A DNA stretch of 46,429 bases from Planktotalea frisia (GCF_001890925.1 NZ_MLCB01000111.1:1-46429); one strand, 5' to 3'; positions 24,908-34,603 are shown, numbered from the stretch's first letter. Numbers and translations: made by a program. Notes: generated by a model not told the origin, from the sequence alone.

Positions 24908-26082
24908 TGCTCCGCCGTCTTCACAAAGAACAGCCCGACAGCTTTGCCTTCACGCCTGACAATCAAGCGTGGGCAGACGCGCAGATCACCAAATACCCTG
25001 AGGGCCGCCAAGCCTCTGCGATCATCCCGCTTTTGTGGCGCGCGCAAGAGCAAGAGGGCTGGCTCACACGTCCTGCAATTGAACATGTGTCTGACATGCT
25101 CGACCTTGCCTACATTCGCGGTCTCGAAGTGGCGTCGTTCTACTTCATGTTCCAACTGCAACCCGTAGGCTCGGTCGCGCACATCCAGATTTGTGGCACA
25201 TTGTCGTGCATGATTTGTGGTGCCGAAGACCTCGTTGCGGTGTGTAAAGAAAAGATCGCCGACAAGCCGCACGCGCTCAGTGCGGACGGCAAGTTTTCTT
25301 GGGAAGAGGTCGAATGCCTCGGTGCCTGTGCCAACGCCCCAATGGCGCAGATTGGCAAAGATTATTACGAGGACCTCACAACTGAGGGCTTGAGCAAACT
25401 GCTTGATGACATGGCTGCTGGTAACGTGCCTACGCCGGGTCCGCAGAACGGTCGTTATTCCTGTGAGCCGCTAACTGGTTTGACCAGTCTCAAAGATCAC
25501 GACAGTGGCAAGACCAAATATAACGCGTCTGTACAACTCGCCAGTGACATCGGCGACACGATCAAACGGATCGATGGAACAGAAGTCCCACTTCTGGCGC
25601 CATGGCAGGGCAAATCAGGATCCAAACCTGTAAGCAAAGCCAAGCCCGCCGCGAAGAAAACCGCAGAGCCAAAGCCTGCGGCAAAAGCATCGGCTGATGC
25701 CACTGGTGATACACAGCAAGCAGCGAAGGCTAAATCCAAAGCCAAACCCGTTCCAAAGACCGCAAAATCAGAAGACGCGCCAAGCGCAAGCGCTGGCAAG
25801 AAGCCAAGCACGCTGAAAGCCGCGCGTGAAACTGGCGCGGATGATCTCAAAATGATCAAGGGCGTCGGCCCCAAAATGGAAAAACTGCTAAATTCGCTGG
25901 GCTTCTTCCATTTCGATCAGGTCGCAAAATGGTCGGATGAAGAAGTGGCATGGGTCGATCAAAACCTCGAAGGATTCAAAGGTCGCGTATCGCGTGATAA
26001 TTGGGTGAAGCAAGCCGGAGTGCTTGCAAGCGGGGGCGACACAGAATTTGCATCCCGTGTTAAAAAAGGGAGCGTCTACTGA
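24907..26082 (+). CDS. nuoE: NADH-quinone oxidoreductase subunit E with C-terminal helix-hairpin-helix extension
   Basis: 24-kDa subunit of the NADH-dehydrogenase module, here 391 residues against the usual 160-240. Residues 1 to about 190 are the standard thioredoxin-like domain, with the [2Fe-2S] ligands C96, C101, C137 and C141 (ICGTLSC, ECLGAC). Residues about 200-300 are a low-complexity linker rich in Lys, Ala and Pro. Residues 303-391 form an added domain containing a helix-hairpin-helix-like [12 protein letters not shown] and ending in KKGSVY. The same domain, 61 of 89 residues identical by my count, ends the next gene's product. Such tails resemble the COG3743-type H3TH domain. Their role on complex I is unknown. 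AAAGGA precedes the ATG. Confidence 0.95.
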   Translation: MLRRLHKEQPDSFAFTPDNQAWADAQITKYPEGRQASAIIPLLWRAQEQEGWLTRPAIEHVSDMLDLAYIRGLEVASFYFMFQLQPVGSVAHIQICGTLSCMICGAEDLVAVCKEKIADKPHALSADGKFSWEEVECLGACANAPMAQIGKDYYEDLTTEGLSKLLDDMAAGNVPTPGPQNGRYSCEPLTGLTSLKDHDSGKTKYNASVQLASDIGDTIKRIDGTEVPLLAPWQGKSGSKPVSKAKPAAKKTAEPKPAAKASADATGDTQQAAKAKSKAKPVPKTAKSEDAPSASAGKKPSTLKAARETGADDLKMIKGVGPKMEKLLNSLGFFHFDQVAKWSDEEVAWVDQNLEGFKGRVSRDNWVKQAGVLASGGDTEFASRVKKGSVY

Positions 26083-26109
26083 TGCCTCTAAAAAACTGGG
26101 AGAGTCATA

Positions 26110-26838
26110 ATGAGTGATCATAAGAAAAATTCAGCCTGTCAAATGGGCTGCTGGGCAATGGCAGCTGTCGCTGGCTTGCTGACGTTTGTCATGCTTTTGA
26201 CGGTTGGTGGGTATACCTTTATGCCAGCTGCCTTTGTCGGTGCGATAGCGTTTATCCTGCTTGGCCTTTTGTTCGGCTGGCTATTTTGTACACCACTGCC
26301 TTCGGCCGTCGATCGGTCTGCGACTGGTTCGACGAGTGCAGCTGCAACATCTGGTTCAACAGCACCAAGCGCAGGCGCGACAGCTTCTGTAGCGGCAGGC
26401 GCATCGGCTGCGGTTGCGAGTACGAGTACTTCTTCTGCTTCTGCAGCAGCCAAAGCTGCAGCAGCCAAAGCAGCAGCCGATAAAGCCGTAGCAGACGCAG
26501 CATCTGGTGAAGACTATGATGGCGACGGTGTGCGTGAAGGCGCGAATGAGGGCACCAAGCCCGCCACGCTTACAGCTGCACGCGAAGGTGGTGCTGACGA
26601 TCTAAAGCGGATCAAAGGTATCGGACCGAAGCTTGAGAAACTCTGCAATACAATGGGCTTCTTCCACTTCGATCAGATCGCCGCTTGGACGCCTGACGAA
26701 ATGGCTTGGGTCAATGCGAACCTCGAAGGCTTCAAAGGCCGTGCAACCCGTGACAAATGGATTGAACAGGCCAAGCTTTTGGCGTCGGGTGCGGAGACAG
26801 AATTCTCCAAACGCGTCGACAAAGGTTCGGTTTACTAA
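26110..26838 (+). CDS. Membrane protein with the NuoE-tail helix-hairpin-helix domain
   Basis: 242 residues in three parts. Residues 1-60 contain two membrane helices (about 14-36 and 39-58: MAAVAGLLTFVMLLTVGGY, FVGAIAFILLGLLFGWLF). Residues 65-150 are a Ala/Ser/Thr-rich, then Lys/Ala-rich linker. Residues 154-242 match the C-terminal domain of NuoE (IKGIGPKLEKLCNTMGFFHF, ending DKGSVY). It is not a standard complex I gene. Having a membrane-anchored and a NuoE-linked copy of one domain suggests that the two meet, for example tethering the NADH module to the membrane arm or acting in assembly. That is inference; DNA binding, the usual role of such hairpins, seems unlikely here. Confidence 0.85.
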   Translation: MSDHKKNSACQMGCWAMAAVAGLLTFVMLLTVGGYTFMPAAFVGAIAFILLGLLFGWLFCTPLPSAVDRSATGSTSAAATSGSTAPSAGATASVAAGASAAVASTSTSSASAAAKAAAAKAAADKAVADAASGEDYDGDGVREGANEGTKPATLTAAREGGADDLKRIKGIGPKLEKLCNTMGFFHFDQIAAWTPDEMAWVNANLEGFKGRATRDKWIEQAKLLASGAETEFSKRVDKGSVY

Positions 26839-26850
26839 GGAAAAACTCCA

Positions 26851-27078
26851 ATGGGCCAAGACAATTCGGAAGACGCATTGGCGAAAAAGGGCCGCATGGT
26901 CGCGCTCGTTATCGCCGGAGCAATGGTCTTTTGGATCTTGGCCCAATGGATCGGACCACAGCTTGGCATGCCAGGCAGGTTCGCTCTACTCATCGATTTT
27001 GCAGTGCTCGCTGCACTCGTTTGGTCGATGATTGTGACGTATCAAATCTGGCGCGCGCGTCAGGACACGAAAGGATGA
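26851..27078 (+). CDS. Small two-helix membrane protein in the nuo operon (DUF5337-like)
   Basis: 75 residues: a short charged N-terminus, two membrane helices (about 17-34, [18 protein letters not shown], and 44-63, [20 protein letters not shown]), and a basic tail WRARQDTKG. It starts 12 bases after the previous gene, with AAGGAAAAA before its ATG, and ends 7 bases before nuoF, so it is part of the operon. I associate it with the DUF5337 family of Rhodobacteraceae, from memory. No catalytic motif is present. A structural or assembly role for complex I is possible. Confidence 0.8.
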   Translation: MGQDNSEDALAKKGRMVALVIAGAMVFWILAQWIGPQLGMPGRFALLIDFAVLAALVWSMIVTYQIWRARQDTKG

Positions 27079-27085
27079 CCCTAAG

Positions 27086-28387
27086 ATGCTAGCCGATAAG
27101 GATCGCATTTTTACCAATCTCTACGGCATGCACGACCGTACCCTCAAGGGTGCGCAGGCGCGTGGACATTGGGACGGCACAGCCGCGATCATCAAAAAGG
27201 GTCGTGATTGGATCATCGATCAGATGAAAGCCTCTGGCCTTCGTGGTCGTGGTGGTGCGGGTTTCCCGACGGGTTTGAAGTGGTCCTTCATGCCCAAAGA
27301 AAGCGATGGGCGTCCGGCGTATCTTGTTGTGAACGCGGATGAATCCGAGCCGGGCACCTGTAAAGACCGCGAAATCATGCGCCATGATCCGCATACGCTG
27401 GTGGAAGGCTGCCTGATCGCGAGTTTCGCGATGAACGCAAACGCTTGCTACATCTACATTCGCGGTGAATACATCCGCGAGAAAGAAGCGCTGCAAGCCG
27501 CGATTGACGAAGCTTATGAAGCAGGTCTCGTCGGCAAGAACGCAGCTAAATCCGGTTGGGATTTCGATATCTACCTGCACCACGGAGCAGGGGCGTATAT
27601 TTGCGGCGAAGAGACTGCATTGCTCGAAAGCCTTGAGGGCAAAAAGGGCATGCCACGGATGAAGCCACCGTTCCCCGCGGGCGCGGGCCTTTATGGCTGC
27701 CCGACAACTGTCAACAATGTTGAATCGATTGCTGTTGTCCCCACGATCTTGCGTCGCGGCCCTGAATGGTTCGCTGGCTTTGGTCGCGCAAACAATGCGG
27801 GCACCAAGCTTTTTGCGATCTCTGGTCACGTGAACAACCCCTGCGTTGTTGAAGAGGCGATGAGCATCTCGTTTGAAGAACTTATTGAGACACACTGCGG
27901 CGGCATCAAAGGTGGCTGGGACAATCTGAAAGCGGTTATTCCCGGTGGTTCCTCCGTTCCTTGTGTGCGCGGCGAAAAGATGCGTGACGCGATCATGGAT
28001 TTTGACTACCTGCGTGGCGATCTTGGCTCTGGTCTTGGCACTGCGGCGGTGATTGTCATGGACAAAGATACCGACATCATCAAAGCGATCTGGCGTCTGG
28101 CGAAGTTCTACAAACACGAATCTTGTGGTCAGTGCACGCCGTGCCGCGAGGGCACAGGCTGGATGATGCGCGTTATGGAGCGTCTGGTTCAGGGTAACGC
28201 TGATCCATCCGAGATAGATATGCTATGGGACGTCACCAAGCAGGTTGAGGGCCACACGATTTGCGCACTCGGCGACGCGGCGGCTTGGCCAATCCAAGGT
28301 CTGATCAACAATTTCCGCGATGAGATCGAAGATCGCATCAAGGCGCAAGTCTCTGGCAAAACCACCCGTGCGGTGGCGGCGAAGTGA
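27086..28387 (+). CDS. nuoF: NADH-quinone oxidoreductase subunit F
   Basis: 51-kDa NADH-oxidising subunit of complex I, 433 residues, binding NADH, FMN and [4Fe-4S] cluster N3. The glycine-rich nucleotide site [15 protein letters not shown] lies near 53-67, the FMN-site segment [16 protein letters not shown] follows, and [14 protein letters not shown] is conserved. Cluster ligands are C347, C350 and C353 ([12 protein letters not shown]) and C393 (HTICALGD). It ends with an overlapping GTGA junction: its TGA shares bases with the GTG start of a lipoprotein gene. Confidence 0.97.
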   Translation: MLADKDRIFTNLYGMHDRTLKGAQARGHWDGTAAIIKKGRDWIIDQMKASGLRGRGGAGFPTGLKWSFMPKESDGRPAYLVVNADESEPGTCKDREIMRHDPHTLVEGCLIASFAMNANACYIYIRGEYIREKEALQAAIDEAYEAGLVGKNAAKSGWDFDIYLHHGAGAYICGEETALLESLEGKKGMPRMKPPFPAGAGLYGCPTTVNNVESIAVVPTILRRGPEWFAGFGRANNAGTKLFAISGHVNNPCVVEEAMSISFEELIETHCGGIKGGWDNLKAVIPGGSSVPCVRGEKMRDAIMDFDYLRGDLGSGLGTAAVIVMDKDTDIIKAIWRLAKFYKHESCGQCTPCREGTGWMMRVMERLVQGNADPSEIDMLWDVTKQVEGHTICALGDAAAWPIQGLINNFRDEIEDRIKAQVSGKTTRAVAAK

Positions 28388-28713
28388 TCCGTTTTGCGCT
28401 CATATGTTCTGTCGCTCTTGGCGCGCTGGCTGGTTGTTCGGACCCAACAAGGCAAGTGTTGTTTGACGGGTTGCCGTTCAAAGGCCGTTTGAGCGCAGAC
28501 AAAGATGACAAGCGCAATTTCGTAGCGACTGCGGCTCCTGTTAGTCAAAGCTTAGAGGGCGCGCGCGAAGCGGCTCGCTTTGAGGGCACAAGCTATTGCG
28601 TGCGCAAATACGGACGCTCCGATATTGAGTGGGCCGCAAGCCCAGATGCAGAAGCAACTGCATTGAACATTGTCGAAGATGTGCTGACTGTCCAAGGGCG
28701 GTGCTCGGAATGA
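28384..28713 (+). CDS. Small lipoprotein after nuoF
   Basis: 109 residues from a GTG start overlapping the nuoF stop (GTGA). Residues 1-17 are a lipoprotein signal peptide and the lipobox is LAGC with the modified cysteine C18, followed by Ser, so outer-membrane retention is likely. The mature part (about 92 residues) has [20 protein letters not shown] and two further cysteines ([14 protein letters not shown]) that may be disulfide-linked. I do not recognise a named family. A lipoprotein gene with the same GTGA arrangement follows nuoG. Its TGA overlaps an ATG (28710) in frame with the next gene. Confidence 0.8.
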   Translation: MIRFALICSVALGALAGCSDPTRQVLFDGLPFKGRLSADKDDKRNFVATAAPVSQSLEGAREAARFEGTSYCVRKYGRSDIEWAASPDAEATALNIVEDVLTVQGRCSE

Positions 28714-28832
28714 GGAAAACCAAAGAAAATAGGGATGTTATTGCATATCAAACCGCTCAAGCCCCATCTCAGGGTCAAGGTTTGACACATGTTCAAGCCG
28801 CTAGAGCAGTTTGCATGACAGGAGATACATCC

Positions 28833-29255
28833 ATGCTAGTCAACCAGTCTTTTACCCGCCTCATCATAGCGTCTTTTGTTGCCGCGGCCCTTTTGTTGTC
28901 CACGCCTGCCTTTGCAGCCGGGCTTCAGGATGAAACCAAGATCAACAATGGCCTGCTGGCTGTCGGCATTGCGGATGAAATTCGCAATCGTTGCGACAGC
29001 ATCAGCGCACGCACGTTTACAGCGCTTGGATTCCTGAATGGTCTCAAGCGCGAAGCGCGGGCCAAAGGCTATTCCAACGACGAGATTAACGCCTACACCA
29101 AAAGCAATGCTGAGAAGGCCAAGATGCGCAAACGCGGTCAGGCCTATCTCGCGCAGAATGGTGCATCCACATCCGACGCCGCGTCCATGTGCCGATTGGG
29201 CCGCGCCGAAATCGCAAAACGCAGCCAAATTGGCGTCCTTCTAAGAGCAAGGTAA
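28833..29255 (+). CDS. Secreted small protein before nuoG (DUF5333-like)
   Basis: 140 residues from the ATG at 28833, chosen because CAGGAG lies 8 bases upstream and it places a signal peptide at the start (LIIASFVAAALLLSTPAFA, cleaved near residue 28). The frame is open upstream to an ATG at 28710 that overlaps the preceding stop. That start would put 41 hydrophilic residues before the signal sequence, so it is less likely. The mature protein is helical and charged, with two cysteines (RNRCDSIS, ASMCRLG), and contains a YSNDEINAYTKSNAEKAKM segment. I associate it with DUF5333, from memory. A TTGACA at 28782-28787 has no good -10. Confidence 0.78.
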   Translation: MLVNQSFTRLIIASFVAAALLLSTPAFAAGLQDETKINNGLLAVGIADEIRNRCDSISARTFTALGFLNGLKREARAKGYSNDEINAYTKSNAEKAKMRKRGQAYLAQNGASTSDAASMCRLGRAEIAKRSQIGVLLRAR

Positions 29256-29258
29256 TCC

Positions 29259-31253
29259 ATGTCCGACCTACGCAAGATCATCATCGACGGTAACGAAGTC
29301 GAAGTAGACGGGGCCATGACCCTCATTCAGGCCTGTGAAGAGGCGGGGACCGAAATTCCTCGTTTCTGCTATCACGAGCGTCTGACAATTGCCGGCAATT
29401 GCCGCATGTGTCTTGTGGAGGTCGTAGGCGGCCCGCCCAAACCAGCCGCGTCGTGCGCGATGCAGGTGCGCGATTTGCGTCCCGGCCCAGAAGGTCAGCC
29501 GCCTGTGGTAAAGACCAACTCGCCTATGGTTAAAAAAGCACGTGAAGGGGTGATGGAGTTTTTGCTGATCAACCACCCACTCGATTGCCCGATCTGCGAT
29601 CAGGGCGGCGAGTGTGATTTGCAAGACCAAGCCATGGCTTATGGCGTCGATTTCTCGCGTTTCCGCGAACCAAAGCGCGCGACAGATGATCTGGATCTAG
29701 GTCCACTTGTTGAAACCCATATGACGCGGTGTATTTCGTGCACGCGCTGTGTGCGTTTCACATCAGAGGTCGCTGGCATCACTCAGATGGGCCAAACGGG
29801 TCGCGGCGAAGACGCAGAGATCACGTCTTATTTGGGCGAAACTTTGGACAGCAACTTGCAAGGCAACATCATTGACCTTTGCCCCGTTGGCGCTTTGGTC
29901 TCCAAGCCCTACGCGTTTACTGCGCGTCCTTGGGAGCTGACCAAGACTGAATCCATCGACGTCATGGACGCTTTGGGTAGTTCGATCCGCGTGGATACCA
30001 AAGGTCGTGAAGTGATGCGTATGTTGCCGCGCAACCATGATGGCGTGAACGAGGAATGGATTTCTGACAAGACACGCTTTGTCTGGGACGGCTTGCGCCG
30101 TCAGCGCCTTGATCGTCCGTATATTCGCGAGAACGGCAAATTGCGTGCATCCAACTGGGGTGAGGCGCTTGGCGCTGCTGCCACGGCGATGAAAGGCAAG
30201 AAAGTTGCGGGTCTGATTGGTGATTTGGTGCCTGTTGAAGCCGCTTTTGCACTGAAGCAGATTGTCGAGGGCATGGGCGGCAACGTTGAGTGCCGCACCG
30301 ACAAAGCGAAACTGCCTGCTGGCAATCGCTCTGGCTACGTTGGCAACGCAACCATCGAGGATATCGAGGCAGCACAGAACATTCTGATCGTTGGCAGTGA
30401 TCCCAAGACCGAAGCACCTGTGCTGAACGCACGTATTCGCAAGGCCTGGACACAGGGAACCAATGTTTCCTTGATCGGTCAGGCGGTGGATCTGACTTTT
30501 GAGCACACGCATCTGGGCACGGACCGCGCAGCGCTTGCCGATGCCAGTGGCTTTGATCTGGTGATCGTTGGGCAGGGCGCATTGCAAGAAGCGGACGGCG
30601 AGGCAGTTCTGGCGACTGCCATGGCGCTTGCAGAGAAAGCAGGCGGCAAAATGCTGGTGCTTCATACAGCTGCGGGTCGTGTTGGTGCGATGGACGCGGG
30701 ATGCACAACTGAAGGCGGCGTTGAAGCGGCAACTAAGGATGCTGAGGTGATTTACAACCTTGGTTCTGACGAAGTCGACATCGATGCGGGCGCATTTGTG
30801 ATCTACCAAGGTAGCCACGGTGATCGCGGAGCACATCGCGCGGACATCATTCTGCCGGGTGCTGCGTATACAGAAGAGCAGGGGTTGTTCGTCAACACTG
30901 AGGGCCGTCCACAGCTCGCGATGCGCGCTGGTTTTGCGCCCGGTGAAGCGAAAGAGAACTGGGCAATCTTGCGCGCGCTTTCTGCTGAACTCGATGCGAA
31001 ATTGCCATACGACAGTCTTGCAGCATTGCGTACAGCGCTTGTTTCAGAGGTTCCCCATCTCGCAGAGATTGATGAGGTTCCACAGAACGCGTGGCAACCG
31101 CTTCCCGCAAAAGCGATGGGCAAAGCGGACTTCCGCAATGCGGTCAGCGATTTCTACTTGAGCAACCCTATCGCGCGCGCAAGCGAGTTGATGGCAGAGC
31201 TAAGCGCAGGTGCGAAAGCGCGCCGCCAAGCAGATAAGATCGCCGCCGAGTGA
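29259..31253 (+). CDS. nuoG: NADH-quinone oxidoreductase subunit G
   Basis: 75-kDa electron-transfer subunit of complex I, 664 residues. The N-terminal ferredoxin-like domain holds the [2Fe-2S] ligands C37, C48, C51 and C66. Next come H106, C110, C113 and C119 ([14 protein letters not shown]) for one [4Fe-4S] cluster, and C158, C161, C164 and C208 ([17 protein letters not shown]) for a second. The remainder is the molybdopterin-oxidoreductase-like domain, which carries no cofactor in this family. Length matches alphaproteobacterial and mitochondrial forms and is shorter than the E. coli protein. It starts 3 bases after the preceding gene and overlaps the following lipoprotein gene (GTGA). Confidence 0.97.
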   Translation: MSDLRKIIIDGNEVEVDGAMTLIQACEEAGTEIPRFCYHERLTIAGNCRMCLVEVVGGPPKPAASCAMQVRDLRPGPEGQPPVVKTNSPMVKKAREGVMEFLLINHPLDCPICDQGGECDLQDQAMAYGVDFSRFREPKRATDDLDLGPLVETHMTRCISCTRCVRFTSEVAGITQMGQTGRGEDAEITSYLGETLDSNLQGNIIDLCPVGALVSKPYAFTARPWELTKTESIDVMDALGSSIRVDTKGREVMRMLPRNHDGVNEEWISDKTRFVWDGLRRQRLDRPYIRENGKLRASNWGEALGAAATAMKGKKVAGLIGDLVPVEAAFALKQIVEGMGGNVECRTDKAKLPAGNRSGYVGNATIEDIEAAQNILIVGSDPKTEAPVLNARIRKAWTQGTNVSLIGQAVDLTFEHTHLGTDRAALADASGFDLVIVGQGALQEADGEAVLATAMALAEKAGGKMLVLHTAAGRVGAMDAGCTTEGGVEAATKDAEVIYNLGSDEVDIDAGAFVIYQGSHGDRGAHRADIILPGAAYTEEQGLFVNTEGRPQLAMRAGFAPGEAKENWAILRALSAELDAKLPYDSLAALRTALVSEVPHLAEIDEVPQNAWQPLPAKAMGKADFRNAVSDFYLSNPIARASELMAELSAGAKARRQADKIAAE

Positions 31254-31654
31254 GAAACGTAGCGATCATATCCCCATTTGCGCTGGCGCTTGCTGGTGCG
31301 GTATCCGGATGCGAGCAGCAAACGGGCGATAAACCCGCGCCGTTCAAGCCGCTATATGAAGGCGTGCAAACATGGCTTCTCGATGGTGACTTGGTCAGCT
31401 TTCAAGTTAAAATGAAGGGCGCACGCGACAATTCTGACGTGGATGCCTATGCAGAATGTGCCGCTGCGCAGTACGCGTTAATCAGAGGTTATGGTTTTGC
31501 GCGTCATTTACGCACAAACACGGCCGAAGAGGGTGGCACATGGGTCGGGGATGCTGTTTACACCATCTCGCCAGCGCTCCCGCGTGGGCTGAAGACGATA
31601 GATGCAGAAGTCACGGTTTCGGCCTGCGACGAGAACAAGATACCGACGGTGTGA
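31250..31654 (+). CDS. Small lipoprotein after nuoG
   Basis: 134 residues from a GTG start overlapping the nuoG stop (GTGA), mirroring the gene after nuoF. A signal peptide with lipobox VSGC is present and the lipidated cysteine is C21, followed by Glu. The mature part of about 114 residues has [21 protein letters not shown], a [16 protein letters not shown] strand region and a final cysteine in VSACDEN. Similarity to the nuoF-associated lipoprotein is faint but possible (a cysteine-tyrosine-arginine-tyrosine-glycine region and a late cysteine). No named family is recognised. Confidence 0.8.
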   Translation: MRNVAIISPFALALAGAVSGCEQQTGDKPAPFKPLYEGVQTWLLDGDLVSFQVKMKGARDNSDVDAYAECAAAQYALIRGYGFARHLRTNTAEEGGTWVGDAVYTISPALPRGLKTIDAEVTVSACDENKIPTV

Positions 31655-31661
31655 GGACCTA

Positions 31662-32702
31662 ATGTACGACTTTTTCACCACCACAACATTGGGCATGGGC
31701 CTGACAATCGTTGGGCAAATCTTCTTGCTCGTGATTCCTTTGCTGCTCGCGCTTGCATTCTTGATGTACGCCGACCGCAAAATCTGGGCTGCTGTCATGA
31801 TGCGCCGCGGACCTAACGTCGTTGGCGTTTTTGGATTGCTGCAAAGCTTCGCGGACTTCTTGAAATACATCGTGAAGGAAGTCGTCTTCCCTGCGGGCGC
31901 GGACAAAGCGGTCTTCTTGATGGCGCCGATGGTAACATTGGTGATGAGCTTGATCGCTTGGGCGGTTATCCCGTTCAATGAGAACTGGGTTTTGTCCGAG
32001 ATCAACGTCGCGATCCTTTATGTATTCGCGGTGTCCTCGCTCGAAGTATACGGCGTGATCATGGGTGGTTGGGCGTCCAACTCCAAATATCCGTTCCTTG
32101 GCTCGCTTCGCTCTGCTGCGCAGATGATCTCTTACGAGGTCTCTATCGGTTTGATTATTATCGGTATTATCCTGTCATCCGGTTCGATGAACTTTGGCGC
32201 AATCGTTGCTGCACAAGATAGCGATTACGGATTGCTCAGCTGGTATTGGCTACCGCATTTCCCGATGTTGGTTCTCTTCTTTATCTCGGCCTTGGCGGAA
32301 ACCAACCGTCCCCCATTCGACCTTCCCGAAGCGGAATCGGAATTGGTGGCGGGCTATCAGGTTGAATATTCCTCGACGCCGTTCCTGCTGTTCATGATCG
32401 GGGAACTTGTTGCCGTCGTTCTGATGTGCGCACTGATTTCGCTGATGTTCTTTGGTGGATGGCTCTCCCCAATCCCAGGCTTGCCGGATGGCATCTTCTG
32501 GATGGTGGGCAAAATGCTTTTGGTGTTCTTCTTCTTCTCCATGGTGAAGGCGATCACACCGCGCTACCGCTACGACCAGTTGATGCGCATTGGTTGGAAA
32601 ATCTTCCTTCCGATGAGCTTGGCTTGGGTCGTGTTCGTGGCATTTGCTGCAAAATTTGGATGGTTCTGGGGCGTTTACGCGCGCTGGACTGTGGGAGGCT
32701 AA
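31662..32702 (+). CDS. nuoH: NADH-quinone oxidoreductase subunit H
   Basis: Membrane subunit that forms most of the quinone channel and links electron transfer to proton pumping; 346 residues from the ATG at 31662 (MYDFFTTTT), with GAGG upstream. A longer frame from 31602 overlaps the lipoprotein gene and is rejected. About eight membrane helices are visible, with the conserved loops [21 protein letters not shown] and [20 protein letters not shown], the latter bearing the acidic residues near the quinone site, followed by YQVEYSS. Three bases separate it from nuoI. Confidence 0.97.
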   Translation: MYDFFTTTTLGMGLTIVGQIFLLVIPLLLALAFLMYADRKIWAAVMMRRGPNVVGVFGLLQSFADFLKYIVKEVVFPAGADKAVFLMAPMVTLVMSLIAWAVIPFNENWVLSEINVAILYVFAVSSLEVYGVIMGGWASNSKYPFLGSLRSAAQMISYEVSIGLIIIGIILSSGSMNFGAIVAAQDSDYGLLSWYWLPHFPMLVLFFISALAETNRPPFDLPEAESELVAGYQVEYSSTPFLLFMIGELVAVVLMCALISLMFFGGWLSPIPGLPDGIFWMVGKMLLVFFFFSMVKAITPRYRYDQLMRIGWKIFLPMSLAWVVFVAFAAKFGWFWGVYARWTVGG

Positions 32703-32705
32703 ACG

Positions 32706-33200
32706 ATGGCTGATTTCGATTATGGCCGCGCGGCCAAGTACTTCCTGCTTGCGGACTTCGTGAAAGGCTTCGGTCTTGGTTTGAAATATATGTTCGCGCC
32801 CAAAGTGACGCTGAACTACCCGCATGAGAAGGGCCCACTTAGCCCGCGTTTTCGAGGTGAGCACGCTTTGCGTCGTTACCCGAATGGCGAAGAGCGTTGC
32901 ATCGCATGTAAGTTGTGCGAAGCGGTTTGCCCTGCGCAAGCGATCACCATTGACGCGGAACCGCGCGATGACGGCTCGCGCCGCACCACACGTTATGACA
33001 TCGACATGACCAAATGCATCTATTGTGGTTTCTGCCAAGAAGCCTGCCCAGTGGACGCGATTGTCGAAGGTCCGAACTTTGAATTTGCGACTGAGACCCG
33101 TGAAGAGCTGTTCTACGACAAGGACAAATTGCTCGAGAACGGCGATCGTTGGGAAGCGCAGATTGCGCGCAACCTTGAGATTGATGCGCCCTACCGATGA
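32706..33200 (+). CDS. nuoI: NADH-quinone oxidoreductase subunit I
   Basis: Ferredoxin-like subunit carrying [4Fe-4S] clusters N6a and N6b, which pass electrons to NuoB; 164 residues. The two cluster motifs are complete: C65, C68, C71, C75 ([12 protein letters not shown]) and C104, C107, C110, C114 ([12 protein letters not shown]). The N-terminal amphipathic stretch [19 protein letters not shown] lies against the membrane arm. Its TGA overlaps the start of a non-nuo gene (ATGA). Confidence 0.97.
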   Translation: MADFDYGRAAKYFLLADFVKGFGLGLKYMFAPKVTLNYPHEKGPLSPRFRGEHALRRYPNGEERCIACKLCEAVCPAQAITIDAEPRDDGSRRTTRYDIDMTKCIYCGFCQEACPVDAIVEGPNFEFATETREELFYDKDKLLENGDRWEAQIARNLEIDAPYR

Positions 33201-33604
33201 CTGATGCGAACAACCCCTTTGCCATGATGATGGCCCAAGCTCAGGAGATGGCGAAAGCTTTCAATCCTGCGCTGGCTGGCGCGTCAACGCAGGCGATGGA
33301 AAAACTTTGGCCGACAATGACGAAGGACATGATGGAAATGTCGTTCGGCAAAGGCGCGTCCAAAGAGGGGTTGGATGCGAAAACGCGCCTTTTGCTGACG
33401 CTGGCTGGTTTGACCATGCAGGGCGCGCAGAATGAAACGCAGTTAAGAATGACCGTGCGCCATGCCCTTGCGGCGGGTGCGAAAAAAGATGAAGTGACCG
33501 AGACCATCGCGCAAATGTCGATGTTCGCAGGTTTGCCAGCGATGACCCGCGCGATGGAATTCGCGAATGAGGTTCTATCAGAGACCAAGGATGATGAGAC
33601 ATGA
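33197..33604 (+). CDS. Carboxymuconolactone decarboxylase/AhpD-like protein without cysteines
   Basis: 135-residue soluble helical protein inserted between nuoI and nuoJ, with ATGA overlaps at both ends. The central part, [65 protein letters not shown], read in pieces, follows the CMD fold: helix, H-x-x-x-A-x-x-x-G-A turn, then E-(I/V)-x-E-x-(I/L). AhpD-type enzymes need a CxxC pair. This protein contains no cysteine at all, so it is not a peroxidase of that type. The first 50 residues are methionine-rich ([13 protein letters not shown]). Role in or near complex I is unknown. Confidence 0.82.
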   Translation: MTDANNPFAMMMAQAQEMAKAFNPALAGASTQAMEKLWPTMTKDMMEMSFGKGASKEGLDAKTRLLLTLAGLTMQGAQNETQLRMTVRHALAAGAKKDEVTETIAQMSMFAGLPAMTRAMEFANEVLSETKDDET

Positions 33605-34209
33605 GCGTCGCCGTATTTACCTTTTACCTCTTTGCGATCTGCACGATCACGGGCGGCTTGTTTACGGTGATTAGCCGTAACCCTGTGCACTCGGTCTTGT
33701 GGTTGATCCTTGCGTTCTTGTCCTCTGCGGGCCTGTTCGTGCTGCTTGGCGCGGAGTTCGTGGCGATGTTGTTGATCATCGTTTACGTCGGCGCAGTCGC
33801 GGTTTTGTTCTTGTTTGTGGTCATGATGCTCGACATCGACTTTGCCGAACTAAAGGCGGAAATGGCGAAATACATGCCGCTCGCTTTGCTCATTGGTCTC
33901 GTGCTGCTGATGCAATTCACCATGGCCTTCGGAGTCTGGGAAGCCAGCGACAAAGCAGCTGGCCTGCGCGACGCGGTGACGCCAACGGATGCGCACAACA
34001 CCGAAGCTTTGGGCTTGTTGCTCTATGACAAATACTTCCTGATTTTCCAGTTGTCTGGCTTGATCCTGTTGGTTGCGATGATAGGCGCGATTGTTCTGAC
34101 ATTACGCCACCGCACGGATGTTAAGCGTCAGGATGTGATGGCGCAGATGCACCGTGATCCAGCCAAAGCGATGGAACTCAAAGACGTGAAACCGGGGCAG
34201 GGGCTTTAA
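33601..34209 (+). CDS. nuoJ: NADH-quinone oxidoreductase subunit J
   Basis: Membrane subunit of complex I, 202 residues with five predicted helices. Conserved [13 protein letters not shown] and [25 protein letters not shown] segments are seen, the latter with the flexible helix 3 region that takes part in coupling. The start overlaps the previous stop (ATGA). An 84-base gap with two small hairpins separates it from nuoK. Confidence 0.96.
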   Translation: MSVAVFTFYLFAICTITGGLFTVISRNPVHSVLWLILAFLSSAGLFVLLGAEFVAMLLIIVYVGAVAVLFLFVVMMLDIDFAELKAEMAKYMPLALLIGLVLLMQFTMAFGVWEASDKAAGLRDAVTPTDAHNTEALGLLLYDKYFLIFQLSGLILLVAMIGAIVLTLRHRTDVKRQDVMAQMHRDPAKAMELKDVKPGQGL

Positions 34210-34293
34210 CGCTACTCGCTTGAAGAATTATTAAGCCCGAACGGGCAAACACGGGCGGTCGCCACCGCCAAGAATAAAGAACTGAGGGACGAC
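34210..34293 (+). promoter_or_regulatory. nuoJ-nuoK spacer with two hairpins
   Basis: The widest gap among the late nuo genes. It holds GCCCG-AA-CGGGC (34235-34246) and GGCGGT-CGCC-ACCGCC (34254-34269), both exact inverted repeats, and then a GAGGG ribosome site before nuoK. No T-run follows either stem. They may tune stoichiometry or mRNA stability; nothing more can be said. Confidence 0.4.
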
Positions 34294-34599
34294 ATGATCG
34301 GACTAGAACATTACCTGACAGTGGCAGCGACGCTGTTTGTCATTGGTATATTTGGCCTTTTTGTGAACCGCAAGAACGTCATTATCCTGCTCATGTCGAT
34401 CGAGCTGATGCTGTTGGCGGTCAACATTAACCTTGTTGCCTTCTCCAGTTTCCTTGGGGATTTGGTCGGGCAAGTGTTTACGCTCTTCGTTCTGACAGTT
34501 GCCGCCGCAGAGGCCGCGATTGGCCTTGCGATCCTCGTCTGCTTCTTCCGTACACGCGGAACGATTGCGGTCGAAGACGTCAACGTGATGAAAGGCTGA
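34294..34599 (+). CDS. nuoK: NADH-quinone oxidoreductase subunit K
   Basis: Small membrane subunit of complex I, 101 residues with three helices, homologous to MrpC of cation antiporters. The conserved membrane glutamates of the proton path are visible in [17 protein letters not shown] and [19 protein letters not shown] site precedes the ATG. nuoL starts four bases after its stop. Confidence 0.96.
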   Translation: MIGLEHYLTVAATLFVIGIFGLFVNRKNVIILLMSIELMLLAVNINLVAFSSFLGDLVGQVFTLFVLTVAAAEAAIGLAILVCFFRTRGTIAVEDVNVMKG

Positions 34600-34603
34600 T
34601 CAG

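Noticed and set aside
26082-26117. 11-codon ORF beginning in the nuoE stop (TGATG) and ending inside the next start region
   Set aside because: Too short to support; overlap of both ends may be chance or a reinitiation aid. Noted but not called.
27089-28117. 342-residue open frame antisense to nuoF
   Set aside because: Exact shadow of nuoF with composition typical of antisense frames (His/Arg/Thr-rich).
28782-28810. Perfect TTGACA that could be an internal promoter before the DUF5333-like gene
   Set aside because: The bases 16-18 positions downstream (AGCAGT region) do not resemble a -10 element.
29763-30836. 357-residue open frame antisense to nuoG
   Set aside because: Long only because of third-position GC bias opposite nuoG; no recognisable motif or start signal.
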